Source: Rhodanobacteraceae bacterium (lineage in GTDB: Bacteria; Pseudomonadota; Gammaproteobacteria; Xanthomonadales; Xanthomonadaceae). Taken from it: a stretch of DNA of 64,000 bases. Positions 18,651-26,077 of the stretch are shown piece after piece. The stretch is from assembly GCA_024233975.1 (NCBI GenBank), contig JACKOX010000004.1, positions 1 to 64,000 of the forward strand, in the 5' to 3' direction. Each line of letters opens with the position of its first letter. The first letter of the stretch is position 1. The translations under genes and the position numbers were made by a program. Under the pieces are notes generated by a model. The model was not told the origin of the DNA and did not search any database. It saw only the letters and a list, made by a program, of their open reading frames with translations.

Positions 18651-19474
18651 GTCGGGTCTTCGAAACCATTGCGGAAGACATCCGGAACCAGCGCCTGGAT
18701 CCGTTCCGCACTGAAGTTCAGGTAGAACCACCAGCCTCTGACGCCTTCGAGCATGTCGCGATCATCGTGTGCGGCGCAGTTTCCCGTGCCGCCCGGCAAC
18801 AGCGCGGACAGGGGTAGGCCGCCAATGATCGGCAGCCCTGCCGGCAGGATGGTGTTGTCGGCATCGGTCTCGCTGACGAAACCCCGCATCACCCCAAGGT
18901 CCAGTGAGCTGGCGGGGGAGTCCACGAACCGTGCGCCGACGCGGGCGGCCTGTAGCGGCAGCGGAATACCACCAAGGTCCAGCGTCAGTGCCCCTGTCGG
19001 CGATGCAAAGCACGGTGCCTCGCTGTCGACCAGCGCCGGTACGTAGCCATGCAGGCTGCCCGGCTCCGCGGAGAGGCAGGTGATTGACGAGGAAAGCGTC
19101 GCATCTCCCGCCAGCTGCGACTGGCTGATCGGGCCGCACTGCGTGCCGGCCATCGGTGCGCTGCAGTCCGCCGGGCCGGTTTCCATGAGGTTGGCCGACT
19201 GGTTCTGGTCCAGCGGCAGGAATTCGATCAGCGACGAGAAATCCAGCAGGCCATCTCCATCCCCATCGGACTGGATGGCCGCCTGCAGCTCGCCATTCAC
19301 CGAATAGCCAAGCGGATTGTCGTCGGTTACGTCGAAGCAGCTGATGAAGTCGACGAACACATGCGGGTCGCGCAGCGCCATGTCGTTGATGCGGAAGCGG
19401 TCGTCCTGTGCCGCAGCCAGCAGCGGGCAGGTCAGGGCGGTGAACGCCAGCAGGGCGCGGGTCAGGTGGGGCAT
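18647..19474 (-). CDS. Secreted hypothetical protein with C-terminal FRNGFE tag
   Basis: This is a 275-residue exported protein. Residues 1-22 are a signal peptide (LLAAAQ). The mature part has an acidic calcium-like loop (SDGDGDGLLD), seven cysteines able to pair, and several hydrophobic beta segments; no named domain is recognised. It ends DVFRNGFEDPT, closely resembling the IFSGGFE ending of the Calx-beta protein at 478-2124. It overlaps the 3' end of murD2 by four bases tail to tail and has no terminator between. It diverges from nadA with a 148-bp promoter region. Function unknown. Confidence 0.8.
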   Translation of the reverse strand: MPHLTRALLAFTALTCPLLAAAQDDRFRINDMALRDPHVFVDFISCFDVTDDNPLGYSVNGELQAAIQSDGDGDGLLDFSSLIEFLPLDQNQSANLMETGPADCSAPMAGTQCGPISQSQLAGDATLSSSITCLSAEPGSLHGYVPALVDSEAPCFASPTGALTLDLGGIPLPLQAARVGARFVDSPASSLDLGVMRGFVSETDADNTILPAGLPIIGGLPLSALLPGGTGNCAAHDDRDMLEGVRGWWFYLNFSAERIQALVPDVFRNGFEDPT

Positions 19475-19546
19475 CGGCGGTCAGGCGCCCGGATCAGGAA
19501 TGGTGCCGGCAGGCTGGCATGTGCCCGACCGCCGCGCAAGACAGGC

Positions 19547-19601
19547 TTGTCGCGACTAATGCTCATTGTTAGCATATTGCACATAGTCTCGTTGTGAGCA
19601 T
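19547..19601 (+). promoter_or_regulatory. AT-rich nadA promoter region with inverted ATGCTCA/TGAGCAT repeats
   Basis: In an otherwise GC-rich region, 19555-19605 is AT-rich. ATGCTCA at 19559-19565 and TGAGCAT at 19595-19601 form a perfect inverted repeat with a 29-base gap, and another AGCAT at 19571-19575 pairs with the first ATGCT. A weak promoter, TTGTCG at 19547-19552 and TAGCAT at 19570-19575 with a 17-base spacer, overlaps the first repeat. This arrangement would suit an NAD-responsive repressor, but no regulator is identified. Confidence 0.35.
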
Positions 19602-19622
19602 AAGAAGAAGGGTGGTTTCGAA

Positions 19623-20621
19623 GTGCAGGAAATGAAGGGAATCGGGAGCCAGGTCGACCTGCGCAGCAGGCTGGCCGGCGTGATGCCGGCGCTGGACGTG
19701 GAAATGGCGTTGCCGCTGATCGCGGAAATCCAGCAGCTCAAGCGCGAGCGCAACGCGGTGGTGCTCGCGCACAATTACCAGACGCCGGACATCTTCCATG
19801 GCGTGGCCGACATCGTCGGTGATTCGTTGGCGCTGGCGCGACGTGCCATTGATGTCGATGCGGACGTCGTGGTGATGTGCGGCGTCCACTTCATGGCGGA
19901 GACGGCGAAGCTGCTGAACCCGTCGCGCACCGTGCTGATCCCGGACGCGCGCGCCGGCTGTTCGCTGGCCGAATCGATCACTGCCGCCGACGTGCGCGAG
20001 CTGCGCGCGAAGCATCCGGGGGTACCGGTGGTGGCCTACGTCAATACCAGCGCCGCGGTGAAGGCCGAGGTCGATGTCTGCTGCACCTCGGGCAATGCCG
20101 TCGAGGTGGTCGAGTCGCTGGGTGTGCCGAAGGTGATCTTCCTGCCGGATCGCTACCTGGGTGAACACGTTGCCAGCCAGACCGGTGTCGAGCTGATCCT
20201 CTGGGACGGCGCCTGCGAGGTGCATGAGCGTTTCACCGGCGCCGAGGTGCGCGCCTTCCGTCAGCAGCGCGAGGGCATCTATGTGCTGGCGCATCCGGAA
20301 TGCCCGCAGGACGTGCTGGCCGAGGCCGATTTCGTGGGTTCCACGGCTGCGATGATCGATGCCGTGGCGCAGGCTCGGCCGCCGGAGGTGGTGATGATCA
20401 CCGAGTGCTCGATGAGCGATAACGTCGCGGTCGAATTTCCCGAAGTGCGCTTCACCCGACCCTGCAATCTGTGCCCGCACATGAAGCGGATCACCCTGCA
20501 GGGCGTTCGCGACTGCCTTCGCGACTTGAGCGGCGAAGTGCGGGTGGATGCCGCTGTCGCGGCGCGTGCCCGGCAGTCGGTGGAACGCATGCTGGCGGTT
20601 GGTCGGCGCCGTGCCGCCTGA
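19623..20621 (+). CDS. nadA: Quinolinate synthase NadA
   Basis: This 332-residue enzyme condenses iminoaspartate (made by NadB) with dihydroxyacetone phosphate to quinolinate, the entry to de novo NAD synthesis. Family blocks present are VVLAHNYQTPDIFHGVADIV, VVMCGVHFMAETAKLLNP, VVAYVNTSAAVKAEVDVCCT, and the 4Fe-4S ligand cysteines in MCGVHF, TECSMSDN and CNLCPHMKRITL. The start is GTG 19623 with a purine-rich AGAAGAAGGG ribosome-binding site; an in-frame ATG three codons later is also possible. It is followed after a few bases by nadB, the normal pathway partner. Confidence 0.96.
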   Translation: MQEMKGIGSQVDLRSRLAGVMPALDVEMALPLIAEIQQLKRERNAVVLAHNYQTPDIFHGVADIVGDSLALARRAIDVDADVVVMCGVHFMAETAKLLNPSRTVLIPDARAGCSLAESITAADVRELRAKHPGVPVVAYVNTSAAVKAEVDVCCTSGNAVEVVESLGVPKVIFLPDRYLGEHVASQTGVELILWDGACEVHERFTGAEVRAFRQQREGIYVLAHPECPQDVLAEADFVGSTAAMIDAVAQARPPEVVMITECSMSDNVAVEFPEVRFTRPCNLCPHMKRITLQGVRDCLRDLSGEVRVDAAVAARARQSVERMLAVGRRRAA

Positions 20622-20628
20622 GCCGCGC

Positions 20629-22161
20629 ATGTCGCGCGATTCCCGGGATGTCCCTGCCGAGCGCGTGGATGTCCTGGTCATCGGCAGCGGTGTTGCCGGA
20701 CTCAGTGTTGCCCTTGGCGCGGCCGGGCGGCGGGTGTGCGTCGTTACGCCGCAGCAGCTGGGTTTCGATGGCAGCAGCATGCTGGCGCAGGGTGGAATCG
20801 CCGCCGCCATGGGCGAGGATGATTCGCCCGGACGGCACGCCGGGGACACGCTGGCCGCCGGTGCCGGGCGCTGCGACCCGACGCAGGTAGCGAGGCTGAC
20901 GGCCGCCGCGCCAGCCACCGTCGAATGGCTCGCCGGGCTGGGCTGTCCGCTGGATCGATTCGAGGACGGTCGTTTGTCGCTAGGGCTGGAGGCCGCGCAT
21001 TCGCGTGCCCGCATCGTGCATGCCGGCGGTGATCGCAGCGGCGCGCTGCTGATGGCGGCCCTCGTTCAGGCCATCGGCAAGCAGGAAAGCGTTTCCGTTC
21101 GGGCGGGCTGGCGCGCCGTGGCGCCGCTGCTTTCGGCATCCGGGGTTACAGGCGCTCGCGTACGGGCGCGAGATGGCAGCCTGCGTGACATCCATGCCGG
21201 CGCGACGGTGCTGGCGACGGGTGGGCTTACCGCGCTTTTCGAGTGCTACACCGGATCGCCACAGGCGGACGGCGGTGGACACTGTTTTGCCAGCGAGGCC
21301 GGTGCCGCGTTGAGCGATCTGGAGTTCGTGCAGTTCCATCCGACCGCTTTTGCCGGCGCGGGATCGCCATCCGGCGCCATGCCCCTTCTTACTGAAGCGC
21401 TTCGCGGCGCCGGAGCGCGCCTGCGTCGGCGTGACGGCAGCCTGTTGTTCGGACTTGACGACGGCGAAGGCGGCGATCTCGGTCCGCGTGACCGCGTAGC
21501 GCGTGCGGTTCACGAAGCGAGTCGATCCGGTGGCGCCTTTCTTGATCTTCGTGGCGGACTGGCCGGCAGGCTGGCGCAGAGCTTCCCGACGGCCGCGGCG
21601 CTGTGCCGCCAGCAAGGCATCGATCCGGCGCGGGAGCTGGTTCCGGTATCACCGGCGGCGCACTATCACATGGGTGGTATCACGGTGGATGCCGCGGCTT
21701 CGACCAGCGTGCCGGGACTGTATGCGGTTGGTGAGGTCGCCTGTACAGGCGTACATGGGGCCAATCGTCTGGCGAGCAATTCGTTGCTCGAAGGGCTGGC
21801 CTTTGGTCGTGATCTGGGGCAGCGGCTGGCGGCATCCGAGCGACTTTCCCCGGCTGTAGGTGGGCGTTTCAAGGTCGGCGCGCCGGTCGCGGACATGCTT
21901 GCGCCAGACGTCCATCAGCGGCTTGGCGCCTGTCTGTGGCGGGCTGTCGGCCCGGTTCGTGATGCCGGAGGACTGCTTGCGGGTCTGGCCGAGCTGGAAC
22001 AACTGGCATTCCAGGTTGGTGATGCGCCCGCCGCGATGGCGCGCATCCGGCTCGCGGAGGTGTTGCTGCAGGCTGCACTTCGGCGTACAGACAGTGTCGG
22101 CGCGCATTGGCGTAGCGACGTGAACGGCGCCGAAGCGGTCCCGGTTCTGCACGCGGCCTGA
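20629..22161 (+). CDS. nadB: L-aspartate oxidase NadB
   Basis: This 510-residue flavoprotein oxidises L-aspartate to iminoaspartate for NadA. The FAD dinucleotide motif is VLVIGSGVAGLSVALGAAG near residues 15-33. Later signatures are SMLAQGGIAAAMGEDDSP, the active-site block EFVQFHPTAF, SPAAHYHMGGI, and TGVHGANRLASNSLLEGL. ATG 20629 lies 7 bases after the nadA stop; an in-frame GTG at 20611 that would overlap nadA is a possible alternative start. The C-terminal helical domain is slightly short but complete. Confidence 0.95.
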   Translation: MSRDSRDVPAERVDVLVIGSGVAGLSVALGAAGRRVCVVTPQQLGFDGSSMLAQGGIAAAMGEDDSPGRHAGDTLAAGAGRCDPTQVARLTAAAPATVEWLAGLGCPLDRFEDGRLSLGLEAAHSRARIVHAGGDRSGALLMAALVQAIGKQESVSVRAGWRAVAPLLSASGVTGARVRARDGSLRDIHAGATVLATGGLTALFECYTGSPQADGGGHCFASEAGAALSDLEFVQFHPTAFAGAGSPSGAMPLLTEALRGAGARLRRRDGSLLFGLDDGEGGDLGPRDRVARAVHEASRSGGAFLDLRGGLAGRLAQSFPTAAALCRQQGIDPARELVPVSPAAHYHMGGITVDAAASTSVPGLYAVGEVACTGVHGANRLASNSLLEGLAFGRDLGQRLAASERLSPAVGGRFKVGAPVADMLAPDVHQRLGACLWRAVGPVRDAGGLLAGLAELEQLAFQVGDAPAAMARIRLAEVLLQAALRRTDSVGAHWRSDVNGAEAVPVLHAA

Positions 22162-22224
22162 GTCCGGCGGTTTTCACTTTGCCCGTCATCGGGCAGACTG
22201 GACGGATCGGCAAGGGAGCCGGGG

Positions 22225-24513
22225 ATGCAACGACGCTTTCCGCGAATTCTGGGGCTGTTTCTGCTGGCGCTGACCACGCTGGTGGCCTTCCATGCGCTTG
22301 CGCAATCGGAGGCCGGTCCGGGCGTGATGACGGTCAGCAGTTTCAGCACCATCAATGGTGGCGCGGACGACACCAAGATCCTCGATGGTGAGTTCGACGA
22401 CCAGTTCCTGCCGGTTGCCGGCGCCATCCAGTTGCGCGGTGGTAGCGAATACACCCATTGGCTGAAGCTCACGCCGAACCCGGAGGCCGTGGCCGGCGAC
22501 AACGGCTGGCGCCTGCGCCTGGAGCGGCTGCCGCTGGATCGCCTGAGCCTTTACCTCCCGCGGCCGGGCCAGCGTCCGGAGAGTCGTTACCTGTCCTTCT
22601 ACTACCCGAACGAGCAGGACGGCGTGCTGGCCAATGGCTTCGTCTTCGAGTTGCCGGACCCGCTGCCGGCGAGCATGTACCTGGCCATCGACACGCGGAT
22701 CGACCTGAGCGTCACGCCGAGCCTGCTGGTGGATAGGCAGTACCACGTGGACGAGCGTCGACTGGCCAGCCTGTATGGCGCGGTCTATGCCGCCATCATC
22801 GTCCTGGTGCTTGGCAGCCTGGCGCTGTTCCTCGCCTTGCACGAGCGGGCCTACCTGCATTTCGTCGGTGTCAGCGCTTCTCTGGTGGTGCTGCTGGCGG
22901 CGCTCAACGGCCACCTCTTCGCCATCCCCGTGCTGAAACTGACCGCCTGGTTCGGCCCCGGCGGGGTTGGTGGGCTGATGATCCTCTTCGCCGCGCTGGC
23001 GCTGGGTTTTGGCCGCTACTTCCTGCGCCTCGCGGAACACATTCCCGGGTTGGCCAGGCAGCTCCGCCACGTGGAGTGGGCGCTGCTGGCGCTGGTCGCC
23101 CTGAGCCTGTTCGGCATCGATGTGCTGCATGGCTGGCTGTTCCGGATCGGCAGCCTGCTCTGGCCGCTGGCGTCGCTGGCCGTCGCCATCCTGGGCTTCA
23201 TGGCCTGGCGTCGTGGTCAGCGCGGCGCGCTGGCCTTCGGGCTGATCTGGCTGGGCATGGCCATCGCCGCCGGCATGCGCATCGCGGTGATGCAGGCCTG
23301 GTTCGACAGCGTGGTTCCCGGCCTGGTCGGATCGCAGCTGATGCTGGCGGTAGCGGTGTTCCTGCTGTCCATCGTGCTCGCCGACCGCGCCATGGAGTTC
23401 CGCCAGCGGCATGAGAAGGCGCAGGAAATCACCGAGCAGAGCACGGCGGACCTGCAGCTTGAACAGCGCCGTCGTGACCTGATCGAAGGGCTGCAGGAGG
23501 CCCTGCGTGGCGCGCCGCCGGGCGATCTGCAGTGGATCGCATTCCGCCGACTGCTGAGTACGCTGTCCGGCCTGCTGCCCAATGAAGGGATCGCGCTGGT
23601 GGCCTTCGGCTATCACCAGCTGGACCTGCTGCTCGCCGAGCCGGGTGATCGCAGCGATCGCTTCAAGCAGCTGCTGGGTGAACGTGGCGGCAACATCAAG
23701 GGCATCTGCCGTGGCCGCACACCGATGCAGCTGCGTTTCACCGAGAGCGACAAGGTCATCGTCGAGCCTGGGCAGACGCCGCCCGAGGAGCAGGTCTGCG
23801 GTCGTTTCGCTGTCGTGCCGCTGGAAATCGGCAAGCCGGGCTGGGGTGGCGTGATCATTGAAAGCGAGGGCGACACGCAGTACAGCAACGCGGACCTGCG
23901 CCGCGTCGCCGAGCTGTCCACGATCGCCATCGAGATCACCGACGAGGCGGTCAGCCAGCTTGACCTGCGACGCCGCGCGGAGATCGACTCCCTGACCGGC
24001 GCCTTCAATCGCCGGGCTGGCGAGGCCATGCTCGAAGCCCTGTTCGAACGCGCCCAGCAGGGGCGTCTGCCGCTGTCCGCGCTGTTCCTCGACATCGACC
24101 ACTTCAAGCGCATCAACGACGAATACGGCCATCCGGTGGGCGACGAATGCCTGCGTCTCGTTGCCGAATGCCTGCGTCGCCAGCTTCGCGGCGAGGACGT
24201 GGTGTCGCGCTACGGTGGCGAGGAGTTCCTGGTGCTGCTGCCGGGACAGTCGCAGGACCAGGCGCGCAAGATCGCCGAGCGCATCCGTGAGGCCTCAGCG
24301 GCGCTGCGCGTCAAGCACGAGAGCGGTCTGGTCAAGTTCACCGTCAGCATCGGCGTGGCCGCGCGCAAGGGTGACGAAGGCGCCGCCGCCGAACTGATCG
24401 AACGCGCCGATCGCGCCATGTACCAGGCCAAGCGCAATGGCCGGAACCGCGTGCAGCTGGCGTCCACCACGCCATCGGGCGGCGATTTCGATCCCGGTGA
24501 TCTCATCCTCTGA
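22225..24513 (+). CDS. 7TMR-DISM type membrane diguanylate cyclase
   Basis: This is a 762-residue sensor that should synthesise cyclic di-GMP. Residues 1-27 are a signal peptide; about 30-185 form a periplasmic beta-rich sensor of the 7TMR-DISMED2 kind; seven membrane helices occupy about 190-390; a coiled coil (RQRHEKAQEITEQSTADLQ) and a GAF-like module at about 430-580 follow. The GGDEF domain runs from about 585 (DSLTGAFNRRAGE) with the active-site loop RYGGEEFLVLLPG. Directly before it, RGED fits the RxxD inhibitory site, so product feedback inhibition is expected. It sits alone between nadB and apt on the same strand. Signal and target are unknown. Confidence 0.92.
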   Translation: MQRRFPRILGLFLLALTTLVAFHALAQSEAGPGVMTVSSFSTINGGADDTKILDGEFDDQFLPVAGAIQLRGGSEYTHWLKLTPNPEAVAGDNGWRLRLERLPLDRLSLYLPRPGQRPESRYLSFYYPNEQDGVLANGFVFELPDPLPASMYLAIDTRIDLSVTPSLLVDRQYHVDERRLASLYGAVYAAIIVLVLGSLALFLALHERAYLHFVGVSASLVVLLAALNGHLFAIPVLKLTAWFGPGGVGGLMILFAALALGFGRYFLRLAEHIPGLARQLRHVEWALLALVALSLFGIDVLHGWLFRIGSLLWPLASLAVAILGFMAWRRGQRGALAFGLIWLGMAIAAGMRIAVMQAWFDSVVPGLVGSQLMLAVAVFLLSIVLADRAMEFRQRHEKAQEITEQSTADLQLEQRRRDLIEGLQEALRGAPPGDLQWIAFRRLLSTLSGLLPNEGIALVAFGYHQLDLLLAEPGDRSDRFKQLLGERGGNIKGICRGRTPMQLRFTESDKVIVEPGQTPPEEQVCGRFAVVPLEIGKPGWGGVIIESEGDTQYSNADLRRVAELSTIAIEITDEAVSQLDLRRRAEIDSLTGAFNRRAGEAMLEALFERAQQGRLPLSALFLDIDHFKRINDEYGHPVGDECLRLVAECLRRQLRGEDVVSRYGGEEFLVLLPGQSQDQARKIAERIREASAALRVKHESGLVKFTVSIGVAARKGDEGAAAELIERADRAMYQAKRNGRNRVQLASTTPSGGDFDPGDLIL

Positions 24514-24547
24514 TCGCTGCGCACCAACTCTCGACTCTGGAGATCGC

Positions 24548-25063
24548 ATGACCGACCTGCGCCAGTACATCCGCGATGTCCCGGATTTCCCCAAGCCCGG
24601 CATCCTGTTCCGCGACATCATGCCGCTGCTGGCCAGTCCGCAGGCCATGGCGCAGGCCATTTACGCGATGGCGCAGGGCGTTCCCCCGGGCGGCATCGAC
24701 CAGGTGGTGGCGATCGAGTCCCGCGGCTTTCTGTTCGGCGTGGGCATCGCGCAGCAGCTGGAGCGTGGCCTCGTGCTGCTACGCAAGCCGGGAAAATTGC
24801 CGGGTGACATTCGCCGTCACCAGTACGCGCTGGAATATGGCAACGACAGTCTGGAAGTGCAGGCTGACGCCATGCGCCCCGGCAGTCGCGTACTGCTGGT
24901 GGACGATGTGCTGGCTACCGGCGGCACGCTGGCCGCCGCAGCGCAGCTGGTGCAGGATTGTGGTGCCGAGCCAGTGGCCTCGACGGTGCTGATCGAACTG
25001 GAGGCGCTGCGGGGCCGCGAGCGCCTCGACGGCATGGCGCTGCACAGCGTGCTGCGCTATTGA
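24548..25063 (+). CDS. apt: Adenine phosphoribosyltransferase
   Basis: This 171-residue enzyme converts adenine and PRPP to AMP in purine salvage. The N-terminus IRDVPDFPKPGILFRDIMPLL is the usual Apt hood; ESRGFLFGVGIA and the PRPP loop VLLVDDVLATGGTLAAA near 117-133 are diagnostic. Length agrees with the E. coli enzyme (183). ATG 24548 has GGAG 8 bases upstream. It ends 22 bases from the convergent deaminase gene with no obvious hairpin in between. Confidence 0.95.
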   Translation: MTDLRQYIRDVPDFPKPGILFRDIMPLLASPQAMAQAIYAMAQGVPPGGIDQVVAIESRGFLFGVGIAQQLERGLVLLRKPGKLPGDIRRHQYALEYGNDSLEVQADAMRPGSRVLLVDDVLATGGTLAAAAQLVQDCGAEPVASTVLIELEALRGRERLDGMALHSVLRY

Positions 25064-25085
25064 TGCCGCTTGCGTGGATCAGGCT

Positions 25086-25643
25086 TCAGTAAAACGCGCC
25101 CATTTCGCCGAACTTGCGTAGCACCGCACAGGCGGCTTCGCGATGGATGTCGCGACGGACGCTGATGCCGCGGTTTTCCAGCTCGCCCTTCCAGTCCGCC
25201 GGCAGCGGGCCTTCGTCGAACTCGGTCAGTGACATCACGTCTTCCGAGCGCGCGCCGATCAGCAGGGTATCGATGCCGGCCCAGAAGCTGGCGCCATAGC
25301 ACATGCAGCAGGGCTGGGCGGAGGTGGCCAGCGTGATCGGGCCGCCATCCTCGTTGAGGCGGAAGCGCTGCAGGCGGGTCTGCGCGGTCATGAAGGCCAT
25401 CATCTCGGCATGCGCTACCGAACAGGTTTGCGGCACCACGCGATTGACGCCGATCCCCAGCAGGCGACCTTCGCCATCGAATACCGCCGCACCGAAAGGA
25501 CCGCCGCTGCCGTGCTCGACGTTGAGCCGCGACAGCGTCACCGCCAGTTCGACCTTCGCTTTGTCGTCGTCGTAACGATCACCCGCCCGAGCTTCCTCGT
25601 GGACCCAGGCGGGCAGGGTCAGATGCACCTGCGAATAGAGCAT
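25086..25643 (-). CDS. Nucleoside/nucleobase deaminase (CDA fold)
   Basis: This 185-residue protein has the zinc deaminase signature HAE at 78-80 and PCCMC at 111-115 (zinc ligands H78, C112, C115; catalytic E80). The N-terminal GGPFGAAVFDGEGRLLGIGVN block is typical of guanine deaminase and TadA-like enzymes. Length and the lack of a basic tail favour a free-base or nucleoside substrate rather than tRNA, but that is a guess. The ATG at 25643 shares its A with the TGA stop of the upstream lipoprotein gene, with GGGAGAG just before, so the two are translationally coupled. It is convergent with apt, another purine salvage gene. Confidence 0.88.
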   Translation of the reverse strand: MLYSQVHLTLPAWVHEEARAGDRYDDDKAKVELAVTLSRLNVEHGSGGPFGAAVFDGEGRLLGIGVNRVVPQTCSVAHAEMMAFMTAQTRLQRFRLNEDGGPITLATSAQPCCMCYGASFWAGIDTLLIGARSEDVMSLTEFDEGPLPADWKGELENRGISVRRDIHREAACAVLRKFGEMGAFY

Positions 25644-26065
25644 CACTTCTCTCCCGTGGCTGGCAGGGCAGCATTCGAGCCGCTGACGCCTTCACAGCGG
25701 TTCGCCACGCACTGGCAGGCATTGATCGCCGGAAAGCCGCATATGCTCATTGTGCCATCGCGCTCACAGGCCGCTTTCACACCGGCAGGGTCGGTTGGGC
25801 TGTCGATGTTCACGCAGGCCGGGCGATAGCCACAGCAGCTGCCGATGTCCTTGATGACGCACTGCTCATCGCTTTCGCAGTGGTAGTCAACGTGATCGAT
25901 CCCCGGATCAGCAGCAGGCGCGACTTCAGCTGCAGATGCGCCGGGCGCCGCGGGTTCCACGCTCGGCGAGTTCGATGACGACTTGCCGCCATCGCCGGCG
26001 CAGGCGGCCAGCAGCAGGCAGAGCGCCATCGCTGTCAGTCGCGTTGTTCGTGATCCCTGCGGCAT
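25643..26065 (-). CDS. Cysteine-rich lipoprotein
   Basis: This is a 140-residue predicted outer-membrane or periplasmic lipoprotein. The signal sequence ends in the lipobox LAAC with the lipidated Cys at position 22. After a Ser/Pro/Ala linker a compact module with eight cysteines follows (YHCESDEQCVIKDIGSCCG, ACVNIDSP, ACERDG, ICGF, ACQCVANRCEG), likely a disulfide-stabilised fold resembling small extracellular Cys-rich domains. It lies 12 bases after glnS and overlaps the deaminase gene, so it is probably cotranscribed. The role is unknown. Confidence 0.8.
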   Translation of the reverse strand: MPQGSRTTRLTAMALCLLLAACAGDGGKSSSNSPSVEPAAPGASAAEVAPAADPGIDHVDYHCESDEQCVIKDIGSCCGYRPACVNIDSPTDPAGVKAACERDGTMSICGFPAINACQCVANRCEGVSGSNAALPATGEK

Positions 26066-26077
26066 CGGGTGGTTTCC

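Noticed and set aside
22162..22224. TGCCCG-TCAT-CGGGCA hairpin after nadB
   Set aside because: The stem is only 6 bp and no T tract follows, so it is not called a terminator.
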